Below, one piece after another: positions 50,548 through 59,632 of a DNA stretch of 64,000 bases (the stretch's first letter is position 1; every line of letters starts with the position of its first letter). The notes under the pieces were generated by a model, which had not been told where the DNA came from, ran no database searches, and worked only from the letters and a program-made list of their open reading frames with translations. The stretch is from Macrococcus equipercicus (GTDB lineage Bacteria; Bacillota; Bacilli; Staphylococcales; Staphylococcaceae): positions 21,649 through 85,648 of the forward strand of contig NZ_SCWC02000008.1 of the NCBI RefSeq assembly GCF_004359525.2, read 5' to 3'. A program made the translations under genes and the position numbers.

Positions 50548-50865
50548 TTATTTCTCTAACTTTGTTTCAAGTTTTGAGATGACGAGTTCTGAGCCGAGCA
50601 TTGGTGATTCGCCTTTTTCTCCGCCGCCTGATGGACGACTGTGCGCCTGCTTGAAAGCATCAGATGTTTTCCACGCTTCAAAGTCTTCGAGTGTTTCCCA
50701 GTAGGTGTTCACATGAAGCTCGTCATGTTCATTGTTTTGGACAGACCATGTTTCAATTTTGATGAATCCTTTTAACTCTTCGATAGCGCCGCCTTTAGTG
50801 AACATCGGTGCCATTTTCTCCGCAAAGCCGGATTTCATTTTGATACGGTTAGTGACGATAAACAT
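50548..50865 (-). CDS. IsdG-family haem-degrading monooxygenase (HmoA-like)
   Basis: Small ABM-fold enzyme of 105 residues. The catalytic trio of IsdG-type haem oxygenases is present: Asn6 (FIVTNRIK), Trp65 (DFEAWKTS) and His75 (FKQAHSRP). It should open the haem ring and release iron, in the cytosol. It follows the SDR gene by 15 bases with RBS AGGAGG, so both are likely in one operon. I see no Fur box upstream of the pair, unlike the isd genes of S. aureus. Confidence 0.85.
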   Translation of the reverse strand: MFIVTNRIKMKSGFAEKMAPMFTKGGAIEELKGFIKIETWSVQNNEHDELHVNTYWETLEDFEAWKTSDAFKQAHSRPSGGGEKGESPMLGSELVISKLETKLEK

Positions 50866-50880
50866 ATAAAGTTCCTCCTA

Positions 50881-51597
50881 TTATTTCTGCTGTGGGTTTG
50901 TCGCCCAAATTTGATTGGTCTTCACGAAAACTCTGCGGTTCAGCTGCAGCTGGCTGACGATGACATCTGCGACATCTTCTGCATGGATCATTGTATCCCG
51001 CTCAAGTGATGGTTCGCCGATTAAGTCTGTCAGCACAGCAGATGGATTGATAGTGAATGTACGTATATTATGTTTGCGCATTTCTTTCATCACACCTTCT
51101 GTCAGCCCCGTCAGTGCGAACTTAGTCGCTGAATAAGCGGCTGTCTGCTCAGAGGCATTGACGGCAGACATAGAAGCGATGTTGACGATATCACCGGTCT
51201 TTCGTTCAATCATCTGCGGCAGTACTTGCTGCATCATGTGATAAGGCCCCATGACATTCGTCTCAAAAAGATCGCGGAACATCTCTTCAGTCGTATCGAG
51301 AAATAATGCATTGTCCATCACGCCGGCATTGTTGATTAAAATATCAATATGGCCGAACGTTTCAATCGTATGATTGACAGCCGCTTTAATATCATCTTTG
51401 TTCTTCATATCCGCGACGATAGCTGCCGCATCCACATCATACTGGTCAGCGGCAGCTAATGTCTCCTGCAGTGACTCATAGTTACGTCCCGTAATCGCGA
51501 TGTTGACACCAATACTTGCAAGTTTCAGTGCGACTGCACGGCCGATGCCGCGCGAGCCGCCGGTGATCAATGCTGATTTACCTGATAAGTTTTCCAT
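50881..51597 (-). CDS. Short-chain dehydrogenase/reductase
   Basis: Classical SDR of 238 residues. The cofactor motif is TGGSRGIGRAVALKLA, then NNAGVMDNALFLD, and the catalytic Ser-Tyr-Lys is in IASMSAVNASEQTAAYSATKFALTG. The arrangement fits a FabG-like 3-ketoacyl reductase or related oxidoreductase; a substrate cannot be named. Start: ATG 51597, six bases after GGAGG; the in-frame TTG at 51603 abuts that site. It is first gene of a two-gene operon with the IsdG-like gene. Confidence 0.85.
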   Translation of the reverse strand: MENLSGKSALITGGSRGIGRAVALKLASIGVNIAITGRNYESLQETLAAADQYDVDAAAIVADMKNKDDIKAAVNHTIETFGHIDILINNAGVMDNALFLDTTEEMFRDLFETNVMGPYHMMQQVLPQMIERKTGDIVNIASMSAVNASEQTAAYSATKFALTGLTEGVMKEMRKHNIRTFTINPSAVLTDLIGEPSLERDTMIHAEDVADVIVSQLQLNRRVFVKTNQIWATNPQQK

Positions 51598-51671
51598 GTT
51601 CAACCTCCTTCTGCTAGTCTCATCGTATCAAAAGTAGGCGGCAAAACACTAATCATATGAATGAACGACGC

Positions 51672-51697
51672 AAAAAAAGCCATCCATAATGGATGGC
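51672..51697 (-). terminator. Terminator of the SunI-like gene (minus strand)
   Basis: GCCATCC and GGATGGC form a 7-bp stem. On the minus strand it is followed by a run of T. Confidence 0.88.
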
Positions 51698-51703
51698 CGT
51701 CAA

Positions 51704-51964
51704 TTATTTGCTTAATTCATTAAGAATCTTTTTGTCGTTATGCGTATAAATGATGTAGTGTTTATCTTTAGTATCTAAAAGAATGCGATTGGTTTTGCCG
51801 AAAGTAGAACCGATTCTCACAACGTTAGCTTCGTCTTCGTTCGTGCTCGCGTAAATGTTAGTGTCTTCTTTAACACTTACGATATCCTCGTTAGGAATTA
51901 CGATATCTGCTACACGCCATTTGATGCTTACTTCTTTATCATTCTTAGTTACTCTCATTGCCAT
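51704..51964 (-). CDS. SunI/YnzG-like PH-domain protein
   Basis: Small bacterial pleckstrin-homology protein of 86 residues. The stretch VSIKWRVADIVIPNEDIVSVKED followed by RIGSTFGKTNRILLDTKDKHYIIYT matches the SunI/YnzG family, named for the sublancin immunity protein of Bacillus SPbeta. Here no bacteriocin genes are nearby, so a housekeeping role is more likely. Start: ATG 51964; the ATG at 51985 lies before the RBS AAGGA. Confidence 0.78.
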   Translation of the reverse strand: MAMRVTKNDKEVSIKWRVADIVIPNEDIVSVKEDTNIYASTNEDEANVVRIGSTFGKTNRILLDTKDKHYIIYTHNDKKILNELSK

Positions 51965-52105
51965 TGCTAAACACATCCTTATCATTTTTATAGCTTTAAT
52001 ATACTGTATTTTGCATTCGCTTACAATTTAAGTGACACGCTTAAACGAAATTAAACGTTTTTAACTTTTTTTGAACGTAATTGAAGCACAAAATGATGTC
52101 CTCTA

Positions 52106-53005
52106 TTACGCCGATAGTCTTCGCTGCGTGCGGTACTGCTGATATTTAGCGCAGCTGTAAATGATAAGACCTAACCAGATGCAGGCGAAAGTGATCAGGT
52201 GCGTCATACTGAATGCTTCATTATAGAGGAAGACGCCTTGAATGAACATTAACGTCGGAGCGATATACTGAAGGAAGCCGATCAGTGACAGCGGAATTCG
52301 TCTGGCGCCTGCTGTGAACAAGATCAGCGGAATAGCTGTCAATATGCCTGAAAACAGCAGAATGCCACTGTCTTTGTTATAGCCGAAGCTGCTCATGCCG
52401 ACAGCTTTCAAGTACCATATCCCTGCAAGCGCAAACGGCAGTGTGGCCAGACATTCAAGAAGAATCGTGAACATCGCATCCATCTTGACGTTCTTTTTAA
52501 TCAGCCCGTACAGGGCGAATGATACAGCCAGCAGCAGCGAGATATAAGGAATCTCACCAATGGACAATGCCATATAGAGAACGCCGAGCGCTGCCAGTAT
52601 GATGGCAGTCCATTCTACTCTTGAAAAGCGCTCCTTCATAAAAATCATGCCGAGCAGTATGCTCATCAGGGGGTTGATATAATAACCGAGGCTTGCCTGC
52701 AGCACATGATGATTGGCGACCGCCCAGATGAAGAGTCCCCAGTTAAAAGCGATGACGACACCTGCGACAAATAGACTGATGGCAGCTTTCTTGTTCGTCA
52801 GCAGCTGAAGCGTCTGAACTTTGAGCGCTGTCGTCTTTCCGAGTGCCACAATTAAAATAACCATAAAGACAAATGACCAGATAATCCGGTGGGCAAGAAT
52901 TTCATAGGCACCGATACCGCCGATAAGACGCCAGTAAAAGGGAAGTATACCCCATAACAGATAGCTGGTTGCCGCAAAAATGATACCTTTTTGTTGTTCT
53001 GACAT
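52106..53005 (-). CDS. rarD: RarD-like EamA-family transporter
   Basis: Ten-helix DMT transporter of 299 residues. The start KGIIFAATSYLLWGILPFYWRLIGGIGAYEILAHRIIWSFVFM is the RarD signature, with the second EamA repeat from about residue 150. The function is thought to be drug or metabolite transport but is not established. RBS AAAGGAGTGA upstream of the ATG. Transcribed alone. Confidence 0.9.
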   Translation of the reverse strand: MSEQQKGIIFAATSYLLWGILPFYWRLIGGIGAYEILAHRIIWSFVFMVILIVALGKTTALKVQTLQLLTNKKAAISLFVAGVVIAFNWGLFIWAVANHHVLQASLGYYINPLMSILLGMIFMKERFSRVEWTAIILAALGVLYMALSIGEIPYISLLLAVSFALYGLIKKNVKMDAMFTILLECLATLPFALAGIWYLKAVGMSSFGYNKDSGILLFSGILTAIPLILFTAGARRIPLSLIGFLQYIAPTLMFIQGVFLYNEAFSMTHLITFACIWLGLIIYSCAKYQQYRTQRRLSA

Positions 53006-53067
53006 GATTTCACTCCTTTAGTAATGCTATTATCATAACAGATATAGTGAGGTGTACTAAAAATAAA

Positions 53068-53095
53068 TTCACATTTTCCGGATAATCAGTATAAT
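53068..53095 (+). promoter_or_regulatory. Promoter of the lipoprotein gene
   Basis: TTCACA (53068-53073) and a perfect TATAAT (53090-53095) are 16 bases apart, 30 bases before the ATG. Confidence 0.65.
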
Positions 53096-53125
53096 AGATA
53101 AATACAGTATGTTAGGAGAGACTTG

Positions 53126-53644
53126 ATGAAACAACTAATGCTGCTGCTGTTAAGTTTATCAGTCTTACTTAGTGCCTGTAACAGCACGCCAAAGACTGAA
53201 GACAAAAAAACTGTGAACGCGGACGGAACGACAGAAACACCTAAAGTAGAAGTGAAGGTCAAGCAATCAGATGATGCCCGGAAGAAGATTGAAGCGGCTA
53301 AAGAACGTGGACGCAAAAAATCAAGCACGGCTGAAGGGCTGGATACTGATAAATATAATCAAGCAAAATCATGTTTGACAGAGGCAAGTATGGCTGATAC
53401 TAAAACATGTACTGACATCGAAAATTCAGTGGAATATTCAAGAGCGTGGAATAACTTGACGGCAGAAGGCTACATTTGTCAGCACAAGCAGTGTGAAGCA
53501 GTAGAGCAGCCTGAGCCTGCAACTGAAACGCCGACGACTGAGTCTCCATCGAGCGAGGCGGCGACAGAGCAGCCGGTTTCCACAGAGATAATAAAGCCGG
53601 GCGGATTGTCGACAGAAGCACCTCAACCCGACGTGGCCCCTTAA
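53126..53644 (+). CDS. Lipoprotein of unknown function
   Basis: The 172-residue precursor has a type II signal peptide ending in the lipobox LSAC, with the lipidated Cys near residue 18. Next comes a charged linker rich in Lys/Glu, a folded core with four cysteines (KSCLTEAS, KTCTDIEN, YICQHKQCEA) that may form two disulfides, and a Pro/Glu/Thr-rich tail (TETPTTESPSSEAATEQPV) of a cell-wall-spanning type. I know no family. Start: ATG 53126 with TAGGAGAG upstream. Confidence 0.75.
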   Translation: MKQLMLLLLSLSVLLSACNSTPKTEDKKTVNADGTTETPKVEVKVKQSDDARKKIEAAKERGRKKSSTAEGLDTDKYNQAKSCLTEASMADTKTCTDIENSVEYSRAWNNLTAEGYICQHKQCEAVEQPEPATETPTTESPSSEAATEQPVSTEIIKPGGLSTEAPQPDVAP

Positions 53645-53660
53645 TTAAAACCAATAATAA

Positions 53661-53696
53661 ATCTACTCCTCAATCAGCGAAGAAGTAGATTTTTTT
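53661..53696 (+). terminator. Terminator after the lipoprotein gene
   Basis: ATCTACT pairs with AGTAGAT (with partial inner pairing) and is followed by six or more T. Confidence 0.78.
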
Positions 53697-53718
53697 ATTG
53701 TCAGGAAAGGAATCGATT

Positions 53719-54225
53719 ATGACAGGTAAAACTCATGCGGCTTTCGGCATTCTGCTCGGGACCGCCTATGCGATTAATACATCACATGATATCGGCACAA
53801 GTGCCGTAATGATCGGAACGACCGGTGTTTTCAGCCTGGTCCCTGATATTTGCCATTCAGGCAGCAAGATCGGCAGGGAGTTCAAACTGCTGAGCAGACT
53901 GATTAATTTTTTCTTCGGGCATCGGACGCTCACGCATTCTTTGTTGTTTATGGCTATTATTGCGGTGCTGATGACGCTCAGCAACATTGAGCTGACTTAT
54001 ATCATATGTGCGATGCTCGGAATAGCGAGCCATATTCTGCTTGATATGATGACACCGAGAGGAGTGGCCTTATTGTTTCCGCTCGATTACAAAGTGACGC
54101 TGCCGCTGACTTTCAAGACCGGCGGTGCCATGGATTTATCACTGGCGACGACGTTTTCACTGCTGACCGCTTATCTGCTCTATACAGAAATATTCCACCG
54201 GACACTCGAGTGGATACATTTATAA
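53719..54225 (+). CDS. YdjM-like membrane-bound metal-dependent hydrolase
   Basis: Membrane protein of 168 residues with about four helices. The family blocks are MTGKTHAAFGILLG at the start, SLVPDICHSGSKIG, FFGHRTLTHSLLF and ASHILLDMMTPRGVALLFPLD, with His and Asp residues typical of DUF457/YdjM putative metal hydrolases. The E. coli relative is LexA-controlled; no LexA box is apparent here. Start: ATG 53719 after AGGAAAGGAA. Confidence 0.85.
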   Translation: MTGKTHAAFGILLGTAYAINTSHDIGTSAVMIGTTGVFSLVPDICHSGSKIGREFKLLSRLINFFFGHRTLTHSLLFMAIIAVLMTLSNIELTYIICAMLGIASHILLDMMTPRGVALLFPLDYKVTLPLTFKTGGAMDLSLATTFSLLTAYLLYTEIFHRTLEWIHL

Positions 54226-54286
54226 TGCACTAACGACTTAAACAAATTATAATGGAAGAGAAATTATGTATTTCAAAGGAGAAACT

Positions 54287-55474
54287 ATGGCTAATATTCA
54301 GGATTTACCAAAATATCATCATCATCTCATCACTGAAATGATAACCATGATGTCTGAAAGTGAAAAAAATAATCTTGAACAGGAACTCAGTGCGCTTGAT
54401 TTAGAAGAAATCAAAGCGCTGTACGAAGAAGTATATGTGAATCGTCATGTGGCAGCACCAGCAGGCGAAGTGACAGATGTAGCAGCTGAAGTGAAGCGCG
54501 ATATGTCGGATGCCCGCATTCAGGAACTTGAACAGCTTGGACTTGAGGCGATTCAGGCAGGCAGGTTTGCCGCTTTGTTAATGGCCGGTGGACAAGGGAC
54601 ACGGCTTGCTCATAAAGGGCCGAAAGGAACCTTCTCATTCGACGGCATCAGCCTCTTCCAGATGCAGGCCGATCAGCTGCTCCGCCTGAATGAACAGCTG
54701 AACGTCACTGTGCCCTGGTATGTTATGACAAGTGACATTAATCATCACGAAACAATTGAGTTCTTCAGCCGTCATGATTATTTCGGCTACCCGGATTCAG
54801 CAGTTACTTTCTTCAAGCAGCCGAATATTGTCGCATTATCTCCGGCAGGGGAACTGCTGCTGAACGCAGGCAGCACATTGCTGACAGCACCGAACGGCAA
54901 CGGTGGTGTCTTTGAGGCGATGGCTGCTACCGGCATATATAATAGAATGAACAAACAAGGTGTCACTCACGTATATTTAAATAACATTGATAATGTGCTG
55001 GTCAAAGTGCTGGACCCTGTATTATGTGGTCTTGCTGTCGAATCAAATGCAGACGTGACAACAAAGACCATCGCACCGCTTGAAGCAGAAAGTGTCGGCC
55101 GCGTCATTATGGTCGATGATAAGAAGCGTGTGATGGAATACACAGAACTGCCGGAAGGTATGGAGAATACGTTCAAGAACGCCAACATCGGCATCCATAT
55201 TTTTAGACTGGACTTTCTGCAGGAAGCGTCACAGAAAGAGCTGCCCTACCACTTAGCAATCAAGAATTTGGCGCAGCTTGATGAAGACTTCGAAGTTGTG
55301 AAGAAAGAGACGTTGAAATTTGAGAAGTTCTACTTCGATATTTTTCAGTATGCACAGTCGTTTTGCACATTACAAGTTGAACGACATTCAGAGTTCAGTC
55401 CGCTGAAAAATAAAGAAGGCAGAGACAGCATAGAGACGGCACGTCAGGCATTACTAGACAACGGGATATTGTAG
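54287..55474 (+). CDS. UDP-N-acetylglucosamine/galactosamine pyrophosphorylase-like uridylyltransferase
   Basis: UDPGP-family nucleotidyltransferase of 395 residues, related to eukaryotic UAP and the staphylococcal uridylyltransferase. The nucleotide-binding loop is LLMAGGQGTRLAHKGPKGTF, with PWYVMTSDINHHET, GNGGVFEAMAATG and NIGIHIFRLDFLQ further along. It joins UTP to a sugar-1-phosphate; the sugar (GlcNAc or other) is not shown by sequence. Start: ATG 54287 after AAAGGAG; ATG 54266 lies before that site. The next small gene starts eight bases after its stop. Confidence 0.88.
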   Translation: MANIQDLPKYHHHLITEMITMMSESEKNNLEQELSALDLEEIKALYEEVYVNRHVAAPAGEVTDVAAEVKRDMSDARIQELEQLGLEAIQAGRFAALLMAGGQGTRLAHKGPKGTFSFDGISLFQMQADQLLRLNEQLNVTVPWYVMTSDINHHETIEFFSRHDYFGYPDSAVTFFKQPNIVALSPAGELLLNAGSTLLTAPNGNGGVFEAMAATGIYNRMNKQGVTHVYLNNIDNVLVKVLDPVLCGLAVESNADVTTKTIAPLEAESVGRVIMVDDKKRVMEYTELPEGMENTFKNANIGIHIFRLDFLQEASQKELPYHLAIKNLAQLDEDFEVVKKETLKFEKFYFDIFQYAQSFCTLQVERHSEFSPLKNKEGRDSIETARQALLDNGIL

Positions 55475-55482
55475 GTGATTGG

Positions 55483-55713
55483 ATGTATCCGTATATCGGG
55501 ATGAGCGTCATCGCACTGCTCAACTTTTATTTTGCTTATTACTATATTATAGGAGCCGGGCGCGGTGAACTGACTTTTATGGGCTATGTGTCTTTATTGG
55601 TAGGGCTTGTCTTTTTGCTGCTGCTCTACCGTTATCATCAGTCAGTCAAACGTCAGAATATGAAAGACTTCAATTCACATATTAAGTCAGATGATGACCG
55701 GCTCATCAAATAA
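55483..55713 (+). CDS. Small two-helix membrane protein
   Basis: 76 residues with hydrophobic helices at about 5-24 and 31-50, then a charged cytoplasmic tail (YHQSVKRQNMKDFNSHIKSDDDRL). Not recognised. RBS TAGGTGA overlaps the end of the preceding stop region, so it is probably co-transcribed with the UDP-sugar pyrophosphorylase gene. Confidence 0.7.
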   Translation: MYPYIGMSVIALLNFYFAYYYIIGAGRGELTFMGYVSLLVGLVFLLLLYRYHQSVKRQNMKDFNSHIKSDDDRLIK

Positions 55714-55798
55714 TTTACAAATAATTTAGCGTCACTTAATAATAACACTATGATTTATTGCTACACTAAATGAAAAAATATGATGCAGAGGGCTGTAT

Positions 55799-56968
55799 AT
55801 GAAAAAGAGTTGGTTCTGGCCGGTAATATTAACACTTGTAATACTTGGACTTATCATCATAAGCGGGATTTTTATGACGTTCCGGGCAATGAATGCGAAT
55901 AACACGCTCGATATTGATGAACGGATGAAGAATCATGTCATCAATACTAAGGCAGAAGCTCGACAGAAGCTCGGCTTCTATTATTTGCGGGCTTCGCAGA
56001 AGGAACCTGTACTGATGCACGTGCAGACAGGAGATAAAGTCCAAAAAGGGGATCCGCTCTTCACCTATATTGATGAACGATTGAACAACGATGAGACAGA
56101 AGTTGAACTGCAGCTGGATAATAGACGGGTCGCTAAAGAGCAGGTGAGAGGTCAGATTGCAGCTTATGAGGACAAGAAACTGACAGCTGCTGCGAGGGAC
56201 ACCGCAACAATTAATGCACAGTTGAACTGGCTGGACTCCGAACTGACGAAAGCTGAGAATAACATCGATATTCTTAAGGAGAGACAGAAGAGAATCGTTA
56301 AGCAGATTGATGACTTGACGGTAAAAGCAGGAGCAGACGGCACAGTGCTTTCCGTCAACGAGGAACAACTGCAGTCATTCACAAGCAGCAGCCAGTACAA
56401 GCCGGTCGTCACGTTAAGTATGGATGCACTTTATATAGATGGAACTGCCAACCGTTATGACATGCAGTTTCTTGAGCCTAATATGAAGCTGAAGGTGACA
56501 AGCTCTGCAGTAAAAGGTGAGACATTTAAAGGACAGCTGGAGACGATCAGCAAAACGCCAGTGGAACATCTGGCTGAAGGGAATTTACCGGTGGCAGCAT
56601 CACAGCCTGAAACTGAGCAGCCGACGACTGAGCAGCCTGAAACGAAAAAACCCGAAGCTTCAGAATTCCAGTACAGCGGGTTTCTTAACAAGGCCGACCA
56701 TCTTGTCGATGGTGATCCGCTTCATGTGAAGGTTTATCCGTCATATAAAAATCATATATGGCTGCCGGAACGCTTTGTCATGAAAGACGTCGTGACGAAG
56801 GAGAAAGATAAGAAACTAAAGAAACCTGTAACGAAATATTATGTCCAGAAAGTGTATGGCAAAGAGACGAACAATGAACTCGTTGTCATTAAGGCGCATC
56901 TCGGTGGCCAGTATTTAGTGACGAAAGGCTTATCGTCCATCGATAAAATTAAAGCATTTCAAGACTAA
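55799..56968 (+). CDS. HlyD/MacA-like membrane-fusion-type protein
   Basis: Single N-terminal membrane anchor (about residues 7-30) and a large extracytoplasmic region, 389 residues in all. VHTGDKV-like VQTGDKVQKGDPLF is the lipoyl half motif. A coiled coil follows (about 95-175: LDNRRVAKEQVRGQIAAYEDKK, ELTKAENNIDILKERQKRIVKQIDD) and the second half motif is VKAGADGTVLSVNEE. A Pro/Glu/Thr linker (EQPTTEQPETKKPE) is inserted in the beta-barrel region. Such adaptors work with ABC or other exporters, but none is adjacent. RBS AGAGGG. Confidence 0.82.
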   Translation: MKKSWFWPVILTLVILGLIIISGIFMTFRAMNANNTLDIDERMKNHVINTKAEARQKLGFYYLRASQKEPVLMHVQTGDKVQKGDPLFTYIDERLNNDETEVELQLDNRRVAKEQVRGQIAAYEDKKLTAAARDTATINAQLNWLDSELTKAENNIDILKERQKRIVKQIDDLTVKAGADGTVLSVNEEQLQSFTSSSQYKPVVTLSMDALYIDGTANRYDMQFLEPNMKLKVTSSAVKGETFKGQLETISKTPVEHLAEGNLPVAASQPETEQPTTEQPETKKPEASEFQYSGFLNKADHLVDGDPLHVKVYPSYKNHIWLPERFVMKDVVTKEKDKKLKKPVTKYYVQKVYGKETNNELVVIKAHLGGQYLVTKGLSSIDKIKAFQD

Positions 56969-57099
56969 TAAAGTAGAGGCAGCCGTTTAAGTGCTGGCTC
57001 TCCTTTAAATTTTATAGATTTAGATGATAATAATTATTCTATAATGGGTATTAAACAATAAGTTATTCATTAACAGCTTATTTTATAGGGGGATACATT

Positions 57100-57963
57100 A
57101 TGGAATGGCAAGGTAGGCAAGGAAGCTCCAATGTAGAAAATGTCGGCGGCGGTGGCGGCCGCGGATTGGCAACAGGTGGCGGTGTCGGCTGTCTCGGGAT
57201 TATAATTGCCATTATTTATATGCTGATGGGCAACAATCCCTCTGATATTCTCGGCGGCGGTTCTTCTAGTCAACAGCAGCCTCAGCAGACACAGCAGCAG
57301 ACGGGTGAATCCGGTCAGAGCGACCGGCAGCAGTTTGCAAGTGTTGTTCTGAAAGATACAGAGACAGTATGGCATAATTTATTTCAGCAGGAAGGTCTGA
57401 CATATAAAGAGCCGACGATGGTTTTATTTTCTCAAGGTATTCAAACAGGATGTGGTAATGCAAGCTCTGATATGGGTCCATTCTACTGTCCGGCGGATGA
57501 GAAGCTTTATATTGACTTATCATTTATGGATGAACTGGATCAGAGATTCCAGGCGCCTGGTGACTTTGCGATGGCTTATGTTATCGCGCACGAAGTAGGT
57601 CACCATGTGCAGAATCAGCTGGGAGTCGCTGACAAAGTCAATCGTCTGAGACAGCAGTTAAGTGAAACAGAATTTAATAAATATTCTGTAGCAATGGAAC
57701 TGCAGGCCGATTATTATGCGGGTGTGTATGCCCATTACGAGAAAGAGATGGGTGTCACTGAAGCAGGCGACATTGAAGAAGCGATCAAAGCAGCACAGGC
57801 TGTCGGCGATGATACACTGCAGAAGCAGGCAACAGGCCGCGTCAATACAGATACATTCACTCATGGATCAAGTGAGCAGCGGATGAAATGGTTCAATCAA
57901 GGTTTTGAGTCAGGTGATATACGTGGCGGCAACACTTTTGAAGCATTAGGTTTACCGTTATAG
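57100..57963 (+). CDS. YpfJ-like neutral zinc metallopeptidase
   Basis: Membrane-anchored predicted protease of 287 residues. It begins MEWQGRQGSSNVEN with a Gly-rich stretch and one helix (about 30-44). A Gln-rich linker leads to the catalytic domain with the zinc-binding HEVGHHVQNQLG and a downstream ELQADYYAGV Glu/Asp ligand region. FYCPADEKLYIDLSF is a further family block. RBS AGGGGGA. Closed by a strong terminator. The biological substrate is unknown. Confidence 0.9.
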   Translation: MEWQGRQGSSNVENVGGGGGRGLATGGGVGCLGIIIAIIYMLMGNNPSDILGGGSSSQQQPQQTQQQTGESGQSDRQQFASVVLKDTETVWHNLFQQEGLTYKEPTMVLFSQGIQTGCGNASSDMGPFYCPADEKLYIDLSFMDELDQRFQAPGDFAMAYVIAHEVGHHVQNQLGVADKVNRLRQQLSETEFNKYSVAMELQADYYAGVYAHYEKEMGVTEAGDIEEAIKAAQAVGDDTLQKQATGRVNTDTFTHGSSEQRMKWFNQGFESGDIRGGNTFEALGLPL

Positions 57964-57981
57964 TCAGTTCAATCATTAAGA

Positions 57982-58010
57982 GATATACTAGCGATAGTAT
58001 ATCTTTTTTT
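57982..58010 (+). terminator. Terminator after the YpfJ-like gene
   Basis: GATATACTA pairs with TAGTATATC around GCGA, followed by seven T. Confidence 0.93.
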
Positions 58011-58024
58011 GTTAGGGGGCACAT

Positions 58025-59575
58025 ATGAAGATTTATTATAATGGTACGATTTACACGATGGACAAAGAAGGCAGAACAGTTGCTGCTGTCGGTGTGGAAG
58101 GTAACCGGATTGTCGCATTGTTTGAGGAGACACCGGAGATTGATGGCGCTGAATACATTGATTTAAAGAGCCGGGTAATGTTTCCTGGATTTATTGATAC
58201 GCATATTCATCTCGTCGGTACAGGTATGGCGCTCGGTGGTATTGATTTCAGAGATGACCGCTCGATTGATGACGTCATGAAGAAGATAGCAGCTGCCGCG
58301 GAAGCATTACCTGAGGGCAGCTGGCTTGTGTGCGAAGGCTACGATGACAATCAGCTGAATCATAAGCTGACACGCAGGGAACTGGATGCAGTAACGTCAC
58401 ATAAAGTGATTGTAAAGCGCATCTGCCGTCACGCAGCTATCGTCAACAGTGCGGCCTTTAATGCTTTAGCGATCAGTGAAGACGTTGCAGATATGGAAGG
58501 CGGGCATTTTGAGCGGCAGGATGGAATGCTGAATGGCTGGGTGCACGACAATGCGATGGAACTGTTCGTCAATGCAAGCGTGCATGAGACGGAGGAATCA
58601 TTGTCCCGTCACATGGAACGGGCAGCAGACGCTATGCATGCAGTCGGGCTGACCGCCATCCATACAGAAGACCTCGGTTATTATAATAATTTTCATAATG
58701 TTTTCCGCGCTTATCAACATACATTCGGCAAGGGTAAGAAGCAGCTGCGGCTGAACCTGCTGCGCCATACATCTATATTTGAGGAACTGATGGCATCCGA
58801 CTATACGTATGATACTTGGATAAAAGCTGATTCAATGAAGTTTTATGCAGACGGGGCGCTCGGCGGCAGAACAGCATTGTTCCGTGAACCGTACAGCGAT
58901 GCGCCGGAAACTTCAGGACTTGCGATCTATACGCAGCAGGAACTGGAAGCAGAAGTGCAGAAAGCACGCCGCTACGGTGCAACAGTCGCAGTCCATATGA
59001 TCGGCGACCGTGCCTGTGAAATGGTGCTTGATGCTGTTGAGAAGTATCCGCCGCGGTCAGGACGCGACCGGCTCATTCATGTGAGTTTTCTTGCTGAAGA
59101 CCTGATAGACAGAATGGCGGAGCTGCCGATTATTTGTGACGTGCAGCCGTCGTTTCTGACATCAGACTTTCCATGGGCGATCGAGCGGGTTGGTGAAGAG
59201 CGGCTGACTTACGCTTATGCCTGGCAGACACTGCTTAATAAAGGCATAATTATCGGCGGCGGCTCAGATGCACCGATTGAGAGCTTCAATCCACTGGTCG
59301 GAATAGATGCAGCGGTGAACCGCCGGCCGTTTGACGCTGCAGTGCAGTATACGATGGACGAAGCACTTTCGGTCTTCAATGCTGTCAGGTTGTATACGGA
59401 GCTTGCAGCGACTGTAGCAGAACGTCCGGATAACGGGCTCATTAAAGCAGGCTACCTTGCAGACTTCACCATACTCGAGGCGGATCCTTTCACCATCAAC
59501 CCGTTTAATATTCATCAAATTAAAGTCGCTATGACTGTCGTTGACGGAGATATTGTGTATAGTACTATTTATTAA
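58025..59575 (+). CDS. Amidohydrolase of the YtcJ family
   Basis: Metal-dependent TIM-barrel hydrolase of 516 residues. The HxH site is in FPGFIDTHIHLVGTG, with VKRICRHAAIVNS, KFYADGALGGRTALF, VHMIGDRACEMV and GGGSDAPIESFNPLVGIDAAVNR carrying further His and Asp ligands. The family includes N-substituted formamide and exoenzyme-regulatory-like deformylases; the substrate cannot be named. RBS AGGGGG. It is transcribed alone. Confidence 0.9.
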   Translation: MKIYYNGTIYTMDKEGRTVAAVGVEGNRIVALFEETPEIDGAEYIDLKSRVMFPGFIDTHIHLVGTGMALGGIDFRDDRSIDDVMKKIAAAAEALPEGSWLVCEGYDDNQLNHKLTRRELDAVTSHKVIVKRICRHAAIVNSAAFNALAISEDVADMEGGHFERQDGMLNGWVHDNAMELFVNASVHETEESLSRHMERAADAMHAVGLTAIHTEDLGYYNNFHNVFRAYQHTFGKGKKQLRLNLLRHTSIFEELMASDYTYDTWIKADSMKFYADGALGGRTALFREPYSDAPETSGLAIYTQQELEAEVQKARRYGATVAVHMIGDRACEMVLDAVEKYPPRSGRDRLIHVSFLAEDLIDRMAELPIICDVQPSFLTSDFPWAIERVGEERLTYAYAWQTLLNKGIIIGGGSDAPIESFNPLVGIDAAVNRRPFDAAVQYTMDEALSVFNAVRLYTELAATVAERPDNGLIKAGYLADFTILEADPFTINPFNIHQIKVAMTVVDGDIVYSTIY

Positions 59576-59632
59576 GAAACGTCAGACTATGTTAATATAT
59601 AGGCGTCAACAGATTCAGGAAGAAGGGATAGA

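Noticed and set aside
51704..51964. Bacteriocin immunity gene
   Set aside because: The SunI-like fold alone does not indicate immunity; no lantibiotic or glycocin precursor or export genes are near.
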